Shown here piece after piece: positions 8,856 through 17,900 of a stretch of DNA of 64,000 bases; position 1 is the first letter of the stretch, and every line of letters starts with the position of its first letter. The translations under genes and the position numbers were made by a program. Origin of the DNA: Baekduia alba (lineage in GTDB: Bacteria; Actinomycetota; Thermoleophilia; Solirubrobacterales; Solirubrobacteraceae); the NCBI RefSeq assembly GCF_028416635.1, contig NZ_CP114013.1, positions 868,001-932,000 on the forward strand, in the 5' to 3' direction. The notes beneath the pieces were generated by a model. That model saw nothing but the letters and a program-made list of their open reading frames with translations, was not told where the DNA came from and did no database searches.

Positions 8856-10042
8856 CGCAGACGCTCGCGCGCGCACGCGACGGCGCCGACGGCGCCGACG
8901 GCAGTGAGCTGGGCGCGCTCGCCGACCTGGCCACCGAAGGGTTCGGCGCCGCGGTCGCGCGCGTCGAGGAGCTGCACACGGCGATCGCCAACCGGTCCTT
9001 CGGCCCGGCGGCGGCCGCCTCGGCGCCGTCGCGCGCGGTGCACGACGCGATCGCCGGCGCCGTCTACGCGGGCGTCCGCGGCGCGGGCGCGCTGCTCGGC
9101 GGTGGGCTGGCGCGCAGCGTCCGGGCGGCCGGTGGCGGCCCGCGCATCACCGACGACCCGCGCGGCCGGCTCGCGCAGGGCGCGCTGAACGGCCTGTGGG
9201 GCGACCGGCTGGAGGCCGGGGCGAGCGCGCTCGCGGTCCCGATGGCCGTCCGCGCCGGCGGGCGCGACGTCGCCTGCGACTCCGAGGCGCTGGCGCGCGC
9301 GTTCCCGGCCGATCGCGTCACCGCGCGTCCCGTGGTCTTCGTCCACGGCCTGTGCGAGAGCGACACCGCGTGGGGGATCCGGGCCGAGCGCCATGGCGCC
9401 ACGACGTACGCGTCGCGGGTGGTGGCGCCGATCGGCCGGACGCCCGTCTTCCTCCGCTACAACTCGGGCCTCGCGATCGCCGAGAACGGCCGGCGGCTCT
9501 CCGCGCTGCTGGAGGCGCTCGTCGCCGCGTGGCCGGTCCCGATCGACGACCTCGCGCTGGTCGGCCACTCGATGGGCGGTCTGGTGATCCGCAGCGCGGG
9601 CCACGCCGCCGCCGCCGACGGCCACACGTGGCCGGCGCGGGTCGACACCACCATCTCGCTCGGCACGCCGCATCGCGGCGCGCCGCTCGCCCAGGCCGCG
9701 CACCTCGCCGCGTCCGCGCTGGACGTCACGCCCGAGAGCCGCCCGTTCGGCGCCGTCCTGCGGGCCAGCAGCGCGGGCATCCAGGACCTGCGCCACGGGC
9801 TCGACGTCCCGTTGATCGCGGGTGCCGAGCACCACGCGGTCGCGGCGACGGTCACCGAGGCCGAGGAGCATCCCGTCGGACGCCTGGTCGGCGACCTCCT
9901 CGTCCTGACGGCGAGCGCGCACGGCAGCGAGGCGACACGGCGGCACGTGGGCGGTCACGACCACTTCGATCTGCTCAACAGCCCCGCCCTGGACGACCTC
10001 CTGCGGGACTGGCTTTCCGCACCGGATGGGTCAGGAAGGTGA
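8852..10042 (+). CDS. alpha/beta hydrolase, triacylglycerol lipase-like
   Basis: A 396-residue hydrolase with RPVVFVHGLCESDTAW as oxyanion strand, the nucleophile elbow GHSMGG, SLGTPHRGAPLA after the elbow, and a C-terminal GGHDHFDLLNSP carrying the probable catalytic His. This order matches bacterial lipases of the PGAP1/EstA-like group. The first 130 residues are Ala/Gly rich and include an amphipathic or weakly hydrophobic stretch (VYAGVRGAGALLGGGLA), so it may associate with membranes; there is no clear signal peptide. It overlaps the upstream reductase by four bases (ATGA). A lipid substrate shared with that reductase is plausible but inferred. Confidence 0.75.
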   Translation: MTQTLARARDGADGADGSELGALADLATEGFGAAVARVEELHTAIANRSFGPAAAASAPSRAVHDAIAGAVYAGVRGAGALLGGGLARSVRAAGGGPRITDDPRGRLAQGALNGLWGDRLEAGASALAVPMAVRAGGRDVACDSEALARAFPADRVTARPVVFVHGLCESDTAWGIRAERHGATTYASRVVAPIGRTPVFLRYNSGLAIAENGRRLSALLEALVAAWPVPIDDLALVGHSMGGLVIRSAGHAAAADGHTWPARVDTTISLGTPHRGAPLAQAAHLAASALDVTPESRPFGAVLRASSAGIQDLRHGLDVPLIAGAEHHAVAATVTEAEEHPVGRLVGDLLVLTASAHGSEATRRHVGGHDHFDLLNSPALDDLLRDWLSAPDGSGR

Positions 10043-10075
10043 CCGCCGACGCCAAGCCGGATAGGCTTGCACGAC

Positions 10076-10414
10076 GTGAGCGGCACTGGGCCAGCACCAT
10101 TCTCCGTGGCGGTCGATGACGGCGACGCTCGTCTCGTCGTGACCGTCCGCGGCGAGCTCGACCTGGCGACCGCGCCGGAGCTCGAGGAGACGCTGATGGC
10201 TCCCCTGCGCGACGGCCGCCACACGGTCCTCGACCTGCGCGGGCTCGACTTCATGGACTCGACTGGGGTCCGCGTCATCGTCGCCGCGCACCTCGCGGCC
10301 CAGGAGTCGGGCGGTCGCCTGGCGATCGTCCGGACCGACCCCGCGGGGCCTGTCGGACGGGTCCTGGAGATCTCCGGGCTCGACGCCGTCCTCGACCTGG
10401 TCGACGAGCCGTAA
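10076..10414 (+). CDS. STAS-domain anti-sigma factor antagonist
   Basis: A 112-residue single-domain STAS protein of the SpoIIAA/RsbV type. LVVTVRGELDLATAPELEETL and VLDLRGLDFMDSTGVRVIV carry the conserved beta strands, with DSTG holding the serine that anti-sigma kinases phosphorylate. Such proteins release sigma factors from their anti-sigma kinase when unphosphorylated. No kinase or sigma factor is adjacent, so the partner is elsewhere. The GTG at 10076 is preferred, with GGATAGG about 11 bases upstream. A TTG at 10067 would add three residues. Confidence 0.85.
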   Translation: MSGTGPAPFSVAVDDGDARLVVTVRGELDLATAPELEETLMAPLRDGRHTVLDLRGLDFMDSTGVRVIVAAHLAAQESGGRLAIVRTDPAGPVGRVLEISGLDAVLDLVDEP

Positions 10415-10456
10415 TCCCACTCATCGCGCCGCAACCCCGCCGATAGGGTGGTGAAC

Positions 10457-11683
10457 ATGAGCTCCGAGGACAAGCGCGCGGCCTTCGACGATCCCGAGGT
10501 CCTGGAACGGTTCGCCGACCTCGTCGTCAAGACGGCGGCCAACCTCCAGCGCGGCCAGCTCCTCGCGATCGGCTCCGAGATCGGCAAGGAGGCCGTGACC
10601 CGCGCGGTCGCCGCCGCCGGCTACCGGCACGGCGCGAAGTTCGTCGACGTCGCGTACTTCGACCTGCACGTCAAGCGCGCGCGCCTCCAGTACGCCGACG
10701 AGGAGACGCTGGACTACGTCCCGCCCTACCTCGGCGAGCGGATCCTGCAGCTCGGCGAGCTGCACGCCGCGCGCGTCGGGCTGACCGGGCCGGCGCATCC
10801 GGGGCTGCTGAGCGACCTGGACCCCAACCGCGTCGGCCGCGACCAGCTGCCGGCGGTGCGGGAGACCGGCAAGGTCGTCAACGAGCGCAAGACCAACTGG
10901 ACCGCGGTGCCGTGCCCGACGCGGCCGTGGGCGCAGCTCGTCCATCCCGACCTCGACCCCGAGGACGCCTGGATCAAGCTGTGCGACGAGATCCTTCACG
11001 TGTGCCGGCTCGACGAGGACGACCCGATCGCGGCATGGGAGGAGCGTGCGACGACGCTCGTCACCGCCGCCGACAAGCTGACGTCGCGCGGGTTCGACGC
11101 CCTGCGCTTCGAAGGTCCGGGCACCGACCTGACGGTCGGGCTGAACAAGACCTCCAAGTTCCTCGCGGCGCGCTTCGAGACCGTCGACGGGATCGTGCAC
11201 CTGCCGAACCTCCCGTCGGAGGAGATCTTCACCTCGCCGGACCCGACCCGCGCCGAGGGCGTCGTGCGCGCGACCAAGCCGCTGGTGCTGGGCGGCTCGA
11301 TCATCCGCGGGCTCGAGGTCGAGTTCCGCGACGGCCGCGCCGTCCGCATCGACGCCGACGAGAACGCCGAGGTGCTGCGCTCCTACGCAGCGCGCGACGA
11401 GAACGCCAACCGGCTCGGCGAGACCGCGCTGGTCGACGGCGACGGTCGCATCGGCAAGCTCGACACGGTGTTCTTCGACACGTTGTTGGATGAGAACGCC
11501 GCGTCGCACATCGCGCTGGGGCATGCTTACCAGATGTGCGTCGACGAGTCCGAGTGGGACAAGGTCAACGACTCGACCATCCACGTGGACTTCATGATCG
11601 GCTCCAACGACGTCAGCGTCCACGGCCTCGACGCCGCCGGCGCCTCGACGCCCGTGCTCGTCGGCGGCGCCTGGCAGCTCTGA
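10457..11683 (+). CDS. M29-family aminopeptidase
   Basis: A 408-residue metalloaminopeptidase of the AmpS/AmpT/PepS (M29) family. Supporting motifs are LQRGQLLAIGS near the start, GTDLTVGL, the metal-ligand NLPSEEIFTSPD, SIIRGLEVEF, LGETALVDGD, and the C-terminal NEN-AASHIALGHAY and HVDFMIGS region carrying further metal ligands. It removes N-terminal amino acids from peptides in the cytoplasm using two metal ions. The ATG at 10457 is chosen over two GTG codons three and two codons upstream. tRNA-Ser follows 47 bases later. Confidence 0.88.
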   Translation: MSSEDKRAAFDDPEVLERFADLVVKTAANLQRGQLLAIGSEIGKEAVTRAVAAAGYRHGAKFVDVAYFDLHVKRARLQYADEETLDYVPPYLGERILQLGELHAARVGLTGPAHPGLLSDLDPNRVGRDQLPAVRETGKVVNERKTNWTAVPCPTRPWAQLVHPDLDPEDAWIKLCDEILHVCRLDEDDPIAAWEERATTLVTAADKLTSRGFDALRFEGPGTDLTVGLNKTSKFLAARFETVDGIVHLPNLPSEEIFTSPDPTRAEGVVRATKPLVLGGSIIRGLEVEFRDGRAVRIDADENAEVLRSYAARDENANRLGETALVDGDGRIGKLDTVFFDTLLDENAASHIALGHAYQMCVDESEWDKVNDSTIHVDFMIGSNDVSVHGLDAAGASTPVLVGGAWQL

Positions 11684-11730
11684 GCGCAGGGCGCGGCGAG
11701 CCTCCCGCTCGCTATCCTCGCCCCCTTCCA

Positions 11731-11819
11731 GGAGAGGTGCCGGAGCGGCTGAACGGGCACGACTGGAAATCGTGTGTGGGCTTTACGGTCCACCGAGGGT
11801 TCGAATCCCTCCCTCTCCG
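11731..11819 (+). tRNA. tRNA-Ser (GGA)
   Basis: An 89-base class II tRNA. The 7-bp acceptor GGAGAGG pairs with CCTCTCC at 11812-11818, followed by discriminator G. The anticodon stem-loop CACGA-CTGGAAA-TCGTG gives anticodon GGA. A long variable arm (GGGCTTTACGGTCC region) and the T arm GAGGGTTCGAATCCCTC are present. CCA is not encoded. Confidence 0.96.
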
Positions 11820-11867
11820 CTGAAGTTTCCCCCGATGAGTCGGAGGGCTCCGTAGCGTCCGGAGGTC

Positions 11868-12266
11868 ATGGACATCACCGGAGTCGACTTCATCGCCGTG
11901 CCCACGCAGGACTACGAGCGGGCGGCGGTGTTCTATGGCGAGACGTTGGGGCTCGAGTTCCTGAAAGCGTGGGGCAGCTTCCCGGCGGGCGAGTTCCAGG
12001 CCGGGAACCTCACGATCGCGGTCATGCAGAGCGAGGCCTTCGGGTTGGAGTTCCGGCAGAGCTCGACGGCGGTCGCGCTGCAGGTGGCCGACGTCGAGGT
12101 CGCGCGGGCGGAGCTCGAGGCTCAAGGCGTGACGTTCCGGCCGGTCGAGGAGTCGACGCTGGACTCGGGCGTCTGCCATCAGGCGTTCTTCACCGACCCG
12201 GACGGCAACCCGCTGATCCTGCACCACCGCTACGCGCCGAAGGACGCGCGGCCGGCGGTCAGCTAG
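11868..12266 (+). CDS. VOC-fold glyoxalase/bleomycin-resistance-like protein
   Basis: A 132-residue vicinal-oxygen-chelate protein made of the usual two beta-alpha-beta-beta-beta modules. The N-terminal module is ITGVDFIAVPTQDYERAAVFY. The C-terminal one holds CHQAFFTDPDGNPLILHHRY, where the metal-ligand positions lie. It is paralogous to the leftward VOC gene at 26517-26906: both carry TGVDF, a VCH-AFF-DPDGNPL ending and LHHRYA. The substrate is unknown; it may be a small-molecule isomerase or dioxygenase-like enzyme. Confidence 0.8.
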   Translation: MDITGVDFIAVPTQDYERAAVFYGETLGLEFLKAWGSFPAGEFQAGNLTIAVMQSEAFGLEFRQSSTAVALQVADVEVARAELEAQGVTFRPVEESTLDSGVCHQAFFTDPDGNPLILHHRYAPKDARPAVS

Positions 12267-12375
12267 ACCGCCGGCGGGTCGGGCGGATGGCGTGCTTGGG
12301 CGGCGCCGGGAAGGCCGGACGCCGCGGGTCGGGCTGCGGCGGGCCGGCCGCCTTGGGCTTGTTGAGGTGCTGCAT
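12259..12375 (-). CDS. possible small Pro/Lys-rich protein, 38 aa
   Basis: A short leftward frame starting at the ATG at 12375, encoding a basic, proline-rich peptide (MQHLNKPKAAGPPQPDPRRP at its start, ending in IRPTRRRSS). Short basic proline-rich proteins occur in actinobacteria, but I do not recognise this one. There is a plausible GGAG (from GGCTCC on the plus strand) just upstream. It overlaps the VOC stop by eight bases. Weak evidence; it may be chance. Confidence 0.2.
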   Translation of the reverse strand: MQHLNKPKAAGPPQPDPRRPAFPAPPKHAIRPTRRRSS

Positions 12376-12406
12376 GCGGGGCTCCTTGCAGTGCTGTGCG
12401 ATACGG

Positions 12407-12523
12407 AGCGGTCCGTCCGCGACCAAGGCCATCAAGAAGACGCTAGGGCGCGGGCGCGTCAAGGCGCCGGTCACGCTCACCGCCGGCGCCAAGGCCACGC
12501 GCACGACGACGCTCAAGCGCTAG
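12407..12523 (+). pseudogene. orphan C-terminal fragment of a surface/secreted protein
   Basis: An in-frame stretch of 38 codons ending at the TAG at 12521 reads SATKAIKKTLGRGRVKAPVT then LTAGAKATRTTTLKR. This is the style of the last beta strands of Lys/Thr-rich immunoglobulin-like domains that end many Thermoleophilia secreted proteins, where a final TVTLKR is frequent. No start codon or upstream body of such a protein exists here; the frame upstream runs through the VOC gene in another phase. I read it as the remnant of a deleted gene. Confidence 0.35.
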
Positions 12524-12625
12524 CCCTAGGTCCAGCACGGGTTGCATGGGAGCCCGCGTTCCGGATACGGTCGCCGATCTCGGCACCGCGATGGAGCGCG
12601 GGCCCCTGTCCCGAAGGTCCGTCCC

Positions 12626-13192
12626 ATGCTGCCCCACGCTCGCGCGCCCCTGGGCGCCGTCCTGATCGTCGCCGCCCTGGTCGCTGCCGGCTGCGGCTCG
12701 TCCTCGTCCGGCAAGGACGACAAGACGTCAACGTCTCCCGCCGCAGCGCAGACCACGACCACGCCGCCCGCCGTCGCGCCTGCCGCCCAGACGGGTCGGC
12801 GGCCGACCAAGGCCGCGTACGTCCGCCAGGCCGACAAGGTCTGCCGCGAGGCCCGCGACGTCTCCCACAGCGCCAACGCGGTCGTCCAGAAGGCGTTCGC
12901 CGCCAACGACCTCAACAAGGCCGCCGAGGCCATCGACAACTACACGCCGCTGTTCGCGCGCCACGTCGACGAGCTCAAGGCGCTGCGCCAGCCCGCCGGC
13001 GGCGGCGAGCTCCTCAGCGGCCTCATCAAGGTGATGGACGGCCAGGTCCAGGCCCTGCGCGACGAGGCGACCGCGCTGCGCCAGCAGGACGACGCGACGC
13101 TCCAGCAGATCGGCAAGGCCCAGCAGACCGAGCTGCAGTTCGCCGAGGAGCTCGGCAAGCAGTACGGGTTCCGGGTCTGCGGCCGCGCCTAG
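12626..13192 (+). CDS. predicted lipoprotein
   Basis: A 188-residue protein with a lipobox signal peptide (LIVAALVAAGCGSS; lipidated Cys near residue 24). A low-complexity Ser/Thr/Ala/Pro linker of about 35 residues follows, then an all-helical domain (TKAAYVRQADKVCREARDVS, HVDELKALRQPAG, VQALRDEATALRQQ) that could form a short coiled coil. Two cysteines (KVCRE and the near-terminal RVCGRA) may pair. This architecture is common in actinobacterial lipoproteins of unknown role. A perfect 8-bp hairpin GGCCGCGC/GCGCGGCC at 13181-13199 covers the stop codon and may help end transcription. Function is not recognised. Confidence 0.65.
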   Translation: MLPHARAPLGAVLIVAALVAAGCGSSSSGKDDKTSTSPAAAQTTTTPPAVAPAAQTGRRPTKAAYVRQADKVCREARDVSHSANAVVQKAFAANDLNKAAEAIDNYTPLFARHVDELKALRQPAGGGELLSGLIKVMDGQVQALRDEATALRQQDDATLQQIGKAQQTELQFAEELGKQYGFRVCGRA

Positions 13193-13207
13193 CGCGGCCG
13201 CTCCGGG

Positions 13208-13507
13208 CTAGCGCGCGCCGGCCGGCGGCATCGCGGCCGCCGCGGGGTCGAGCTGCCCGTCCTCGGGCAGCTCGGGGATCGCGATGACGACGTGGTGCCG
13301 CGACACCGCGAGGAAGTCGTGGTGCGTGCCCGGGCCGTCGTGGCCGACGAGCTCGACGGTCACGTCGGTGAGCGGGATGAAGTCGCGCTCGGACGCGTTG
13401 AGGACGTCGGACACGCGGCTGCGGTAGCCGTCGCGGGCGAGCGTCAGGGTTCCGGCGATCCGATGCCGAGGGGTCTCGAAGTACACGCGTTCCTGGCGAG
13501 TCTGCAT
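13208..13507 (-). CDS. DUF6812-like conserved small protein
   Basis: A 99-residue leftward protein starting MQTRQERVYFETPRHRIAGT and continuing SRVSDVLNASERDFIPLTDV. This beta-rich pattern (modify or suppress the surface, short strands, DVLN in the middle) matches a small conserved actinobacterial family of unknown function that I associate with DUF6812. A Pro/Ala tail (QLDPAAAAMPPAGAR) ends the protein. It is convergent with the lipoprotein gene and divergent from the J-domain gene. Family call moderate; no activity can be assigned. Confidence 0.6.
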   Translation of the reverse strand: MQTRQERVYFETPRHRIAGTLTLARDGYRSRVSDVLNASERDFIPLTDVTVELVGHDGPGTHHDFLAVSRHHVVIAIPELPEDGQLDPAAAAMPPAGAR

Positions 13508-13581
13508 CACGGCTCGGATTATCGGGGATTCCGGCGCCGGAGTTGAGCGGTCCTGCGACCAGCGGACCGACGTTCGCCAGA

Positions 13582-14190
13582 ATGTGGGGCGTGGATCCGC
13601 ATGCCGTACTCGGGCTGGACCCGGCCGCCTCGCCCGAGGAGGTGCACCGCGCCTACCGGGACCTGGCCAAGCGCTTCCACCCCGACCGCGCGGGCGACGG
13701 CGAGATGATGATCTCGATCAACGCCGCCTACGACCTGCTGCGCGACCGCCTGGAGGAGGGCTACGCCGAGGGCCCGCCGCGCGCGACCACGCCGGCGGCG
13801 GCTCCCGGGTCCGCCGTCAAGATCGCCGGGGCGTGGCTGGCGCCCACCGTCCGCCGCGTCCTGGCGCGCGAGCTGCTCGCCGCGCTGGAGCCCGACGAGC
13901 AGGTCGACGAGGTGCTGCTGACCTCCACCGGCGACAGCCACGACGTCCAGCTCGCGCTCACCGACCGACGCCTGCTGTGGCTGCGCGACGACGCGATCAT
14001 GGGCCGCGTGCGCTCGCTGCGCTACCGCGACCTCGTGGCCGTCGAGCAGCGCGCCGGCGGGCGCTTCCGCCGTGGCGCCCAATTGCGCGTGCGTTCCGCC
14101 GGCAGCGGGCGCTGGCTGCGGTTCTTCGACCTGCGCCCGGAGGTCCTGGCGCGCGTCGCCGCCCGCATCTCCGCGCGTGCGCCCTCGTGA
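13582..14190 (+). CDS. J-domain protein with C-terminal PH-like domain
   Basis: A 202-residue protein. Residues 5-65 form a J domain (VDPHAVLGLDPAASPEEVHR, then RFHPDRAG with the diagnostic His-Pro-Asp) that should stimulate a DnaK-type chaperone. After a short Ala/Pro linker, residues 95-200 look like a bacterial PH domain (LLTSTGDSHDVQLALTDRRL, then RYRDLVAVEQ and a final helix DLRPEVLARVAARI). It lacks the Gly/Phe and zinc domains of DnaJ. It could target Hsp70 to membranes or another surface. The start may be the ATG at 13582 or the GTG at 13591. Confidence 0.75.
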   Translation: MWGVDPHAVLGLDPAASPEEVHRAYRDLAKRFHPDRAGDGEMMISINAAYDLLRDRLEEGYAEGPPRATTPAAAPGSAVKIAGAWLAPTVRRVLARELLAALEPDEQVDEVLLTSTGDSHDVQLALTDRRLLWLRDDAIMGRVRSLRYRDLVAVEQRAGGRFRRGAQLRVRSAGSGRWLRFFDLRPEVLARVAARISARAPS

Positions 14191-14208
14191 ACCGGGTACG
14201 TCGAAGGC

Positions 14209-14382
14209 ATGAGCGACGGAACGACAGACGATCTCAAGGGCCGTGCCAAGGAGGCCGCCGGTGACCTCACCGACGACAAGAGCCTCAAGAACGAAGGCAA
14301 GGTCGACCGCGCCAGCGGCTCGGTCAAGGACAAGGTCGGCGACGCCGCCGACAAGGTGAAGGACGTGCTCCGAAAGGATTGA
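14209..14382 (+). CDS. CsbD-family stress protein
   Basis: A 57-residue hydrophilic protein: MSDGTTDDLKGRAKEAAGDL followed by TDDKSLKNEGKVDRASGSVK and an amphipathic tail. This is the canonical CsbD layout (K-G-K-K-E-x-x-G, then L-K-x-E-G-K), known as general-stress proteins of unknown mechanism in Bacillus and common in actinobacteria. It starts 18 bases after the J-domain gene and may share its transcript, which would fit a stress role. Confidence 0.85.
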   Translation: MSDGTTDDLKGRAKEAAGDLTDDKSLKNEGKVDRASGSVKDKVGDAADKVKDVLRKD

Positions 14383-14516
14383 ACCCGGTGAGTCGGGACC
14401 GATCGCGGACCGATTCGGCGCGTTCGCACGGTGTTCGGGCGCCTACCGCCCAACATGCCGTACGGCGCCTGGTCTAGGCTGCGCCCTCTGTTTGCCGTCG
14501 ATTCAGGAGCAACCGC

Positions 14517-14804
14517 ATGAACAAGACCGAGCTCGTCGAGGCCATCGCCAAGGACAGCGGTCTCACCAACGCCGACGCGCGCAAGGCCGTCGAGTCGTTC
14601 ATCTCCACCGTGGAGAAGACCCTCAAGAAGGGCGATGACATCGCTCTGACCGGTTTCGGCAAGTTCTCCGTGGCCAAGCGCAGCGCTCGTACGGGTCGTA
14701 ACCCGCAGACGGGCGAGACCGTGAAGATCAAGGCGTCGAAGGCGCCGAAGTTCACGGCCGGCGCCGGCCTCAAGACCGCCGTCAACGGCGCGCGCAAGAA
14801 GTAG
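14517..14804 (+). CDS. hup: HU-family nucleoid DNA-binding protein
   Basis: A 95-residue HU protein: MNKTELVEAIAKDSGLTNAD, KALESF-type helix, LTGFGKFSVAKRSARTGRNP (the beta arm with the intercalating proline) and TVKIKASKAPKFTAGAGLK. It lacks the long Lys/Ala/Pro tail found in mycobacterial and streptomycete HupB/HupS, so it is the short form. Its codons are markedly less GC-extreme at the arm (CGTACGGGTCGTAACCCG), which fits high expression. AGGAG lies nine bases upstream of the ATG, and a strong terminator follows. Confidence 0.95.
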   Translation: MNKTELVEAIAKDSGLTNADARKAVESFISTVEKTLKKGDDIALTGFGKFSVAKRSARTGRNPQTGETVKIKASKAPKFTAGAGLKTAVNGARKK

Positions 14805-14831
14805 CGCGCCGTCTCGGCATCAGCTTGTCCC

Positions 14832-14867
14832 GGAGGCCCCGCCACGCTGGCGGGGCCTCCGTCGTTT
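14832..14867 (+). terminator. Rho-independent terminator of hup
   Basis: A perfect 13-bp stem, GGAGGCCCCGCCA (14832-14844) with TGGCGGGGCCTCC (14848-14860), three-base loop CGC, followed by GTCGTTT. It lies 28 bases after the hup stop. Confidence 0.9.
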
Positions 14868-14989
14868 AAAGATTCGCCCCCGCAGGTTCCAACTTCCCCT
14901 TTTCCTGGGTATGCCTTAGCTTGTGCCTGGCCGCTCGCGTTCATTCGTGCGGCCCGAAGTGTTCAGGGGAACCGGGGGAGAAGGAATCG

Positions 14990-17900
14990 ATGGGTCGATG
15001 GATCGTGGCCGCGCTTGCGGCCTGTTGTTGCTCGCTGGCACTCGTCGGCAGCGCGAGCGCTGCTGCCGTGCCGGTCTCGAACGTCGTCGCCCAGCCGCTG
15101 GCTCCGGGCTCTGACGCGAACACGTGCCCCGGGCTGGCGGCGACCGCCAAGCCCTCGAGCGACGCCGCCGCGGCGGCGACGCACCGCGACTTCTGCATCG
15201 CGTTCCAGACCGACACCGGCGCGGATGACCTCAAGTCGCTGAAGCTCGAGCTCCCGGCCGGCGTCGTCGGCGACCCGACCGCGACGCCCACGTGCGACCA
15301 GGCGACGTTCACCGACGGCGGCGGCGACTGCGACGGCACCAACCAGGTGGGCACCGTGAGCTCGCGCGTGGACACCGGCTTCCCGCTCGGCGTCCAGACC
15401 ATCACGGGCGAGGTCTACAACTTGAAGGCGAGCGCGACGCAACCGGCGGTGCTCGGCATCGCGCTCGACGCCGGCATCGGCTCGCTCACGCCGGTGTACG
15501 TCCGGTCGGCCGTCCGCGTCCGCGTCGCCGACGCGGGCCTCGACTCGGTGACCATCGACGACGTGCCGAACGCGATCTCGATCCTCGGCGTGCCGGTCAA
15601 CATCAGCGTGCAGAGCATGGCGCTGACGCTCTGGGGCACCAAGACCGACCACCCGTCGCTGGGCAAGCCCTTCGTCTCGCTGCCGACGCAGTGCGCCGAC
15701 GCGGAGACGACGGCGCTGGCCGTCACGTCCTACGGCGGGCAGGTCACGAGCGGCAGCGCGTCGTTCACCCCGACGCAGTGCGACAAGGTCCCGTTCACCC
15801 CGTCGCTTCAGGTCGGCCCGGCCACCGCGCCCGCCGACGCGCCCGGCGAGGCGTCGGCCAAGCTGATCATCCCGACGACGGACATCGGCACCGGCGACAA
15901 CGCGCGCCGCCAGGCCTATCTGCGCAACGTCGACCTCAAGCTGCCGGCCGGCCTGGCGCTCAACCCGCCGCTGGCCAACGGCCTCGAGCCGTGCACCCCG
16001 GAGCAGTTCGGCTTCGGCGTCGACGCCCCGCCGCAGTGCCCGGCGTCGTCGGAGATGGGGCGCGTCGAGTTCGTCACGCCGCTGTTCCCGGGCCAGACGC
16101 TGGCCGGCAAGGTGTACTTCGGCACGCCGCGGCCGGGCGTCCCGCTCGTGAACTTCATCTCGGTCGAGGACCCGCGCCTGCGCCTGAAGCTCGGCGGGTT
16201 CGCGACCATCGACCCGAACACCACCGCGATCACCGCGCACTTCACCGACCAGCCGCAGGTGCCGTTCGAGTCCTTCAACTTCATCTACACCGACCCGGGC
16301 AACGGGCGCGCGACGCTGACGTCGCCCACGGCGTGCGGCGACTACAGCGTGACCGCCGACATGAGCCCGTGGAACGGTGGCGCCGTCGCCTCGCCGACCA
16401 ACTCCTTCAAGGTGGTCGACTGCGGACCGCCGACGTTCGCGCCGACCCTCGGCGTGTCGCTGCCCAGCGCGCAGGCCGGCGGGCCCGCGGCGCTGACCGT
16501 CCGCATCGGGCGGCCCGACAAGAACCTGCGCCTCCAGGACGCCAAGGTCTCGCTGCCGCCCGGCCTCACCGGCCGGCTGCCCGCGGTCCCGGCGTGCGAC
16601 GTCGACGCGGCGCGCGCCAACCAGTGCTCCGACGCCTCGCTCGTCGGCTCCGCGCAGATCGCGGTCGGCACCGGCCCGGCGCCGCTGTCGCTGCCGGGCA
16701 AGGTGTACCTGACCAAGGGCTTCGGCGGCGGCATCGCCGGCCTCGCGGTGTCGGTCAACACGAAGGTCCCGGCGCTCGACCTCGGCACCGTCGTCGTCAT
16801 GAACAAGCTCGTGCTGCGGCCCGACACCGGGATCGACGTCCAGACCGAGGCGCTGCCGCAGACGCTGCAGGGGATCCCGACGGTCTACCGCTCGATCGAC
16901 CTGACGATCGACCGCAAGGGCTTCATGCAGAACGCGACGACGTGCGCCGCGCAGCAGATCAACGGCGCGTTCACCGCCGTCGGCGGGGCGCAGGCGACGG
17001 CGAGCGCGGCCTACCAGGCCAGCGGCTGCGACAAGCTGCCGTTCGCGCCGAAGCTGAGCGCGACGGTCGGCGCGACCAACCAGGTCGCGGCCAACTCGCA
17101 TCCGCCGCTGAACGTGACGATCGCCCAGGGCGACGGCCAGGCGGCGCAGAAGCGCACGGTCGTCTCGCTGCCCGCCGGCATCGGCGTCGACCTCAAGAAC
17201 CTGTCGTCGGTCTGCACCGACGCGCAGCTCAACGCGGGCGCGTGCCCGGCCGGGTCGAAGATCGGCACCGTGACCGCGCGGACCCCGCTGCTGCCCGCGC
17301 CGCTCAGCGGCGGCGTCTATCTGACCCAGGGCGCCAAGCTCGGCGCGCTGCCGGGCCTCGCGCTCGACCTCGGGATCATCCGCCTGAAGGGCACGGTCGC
17401 GCTCGGCCAGCGCCTGGTGACGACGTTCGACAACATCCCGGACGTCCCGCTGACCAAGTTGGTGCTGAGCCTGACCGGCGGCGCGAAGGCCGCGCTGAAG
17501 ACGAGCAAGAGCCTCTGCGACCAGGTCCCGACCGTCCTCGCCGAGTACACCGGCCAGAACGGCGCGACGGGCAAGCAGACGGCCAACGCCACGGTGATCG
17601 GCTGCGGCTCCGGCCTGAAGGCCAAGGGCAAGCTGGCAGGCCTCGCCAAGAAGCGCCCGTCGCTGAGCCTGACCGTGACGTCGACCAAGACGCTCAAGGG
17701 CGTGCGCGTCAAGCTGCCGAGCACGCTGAAGCTCGCGTCCACGCGCAGCCTCGGCAAGTCCAGCCGGGTGACGCTCGGCGGCAAGCGCTACAAGAAGACG
17801 AAGGTGAAGTGGTCGTCGGGCAAGGTCTCCTTCACCGGGGCCAAGGGCGCGAAGACCAGGAAGCTGACGCTCACGCTGCCGCGCGGCGTGCTCAAGCTCA

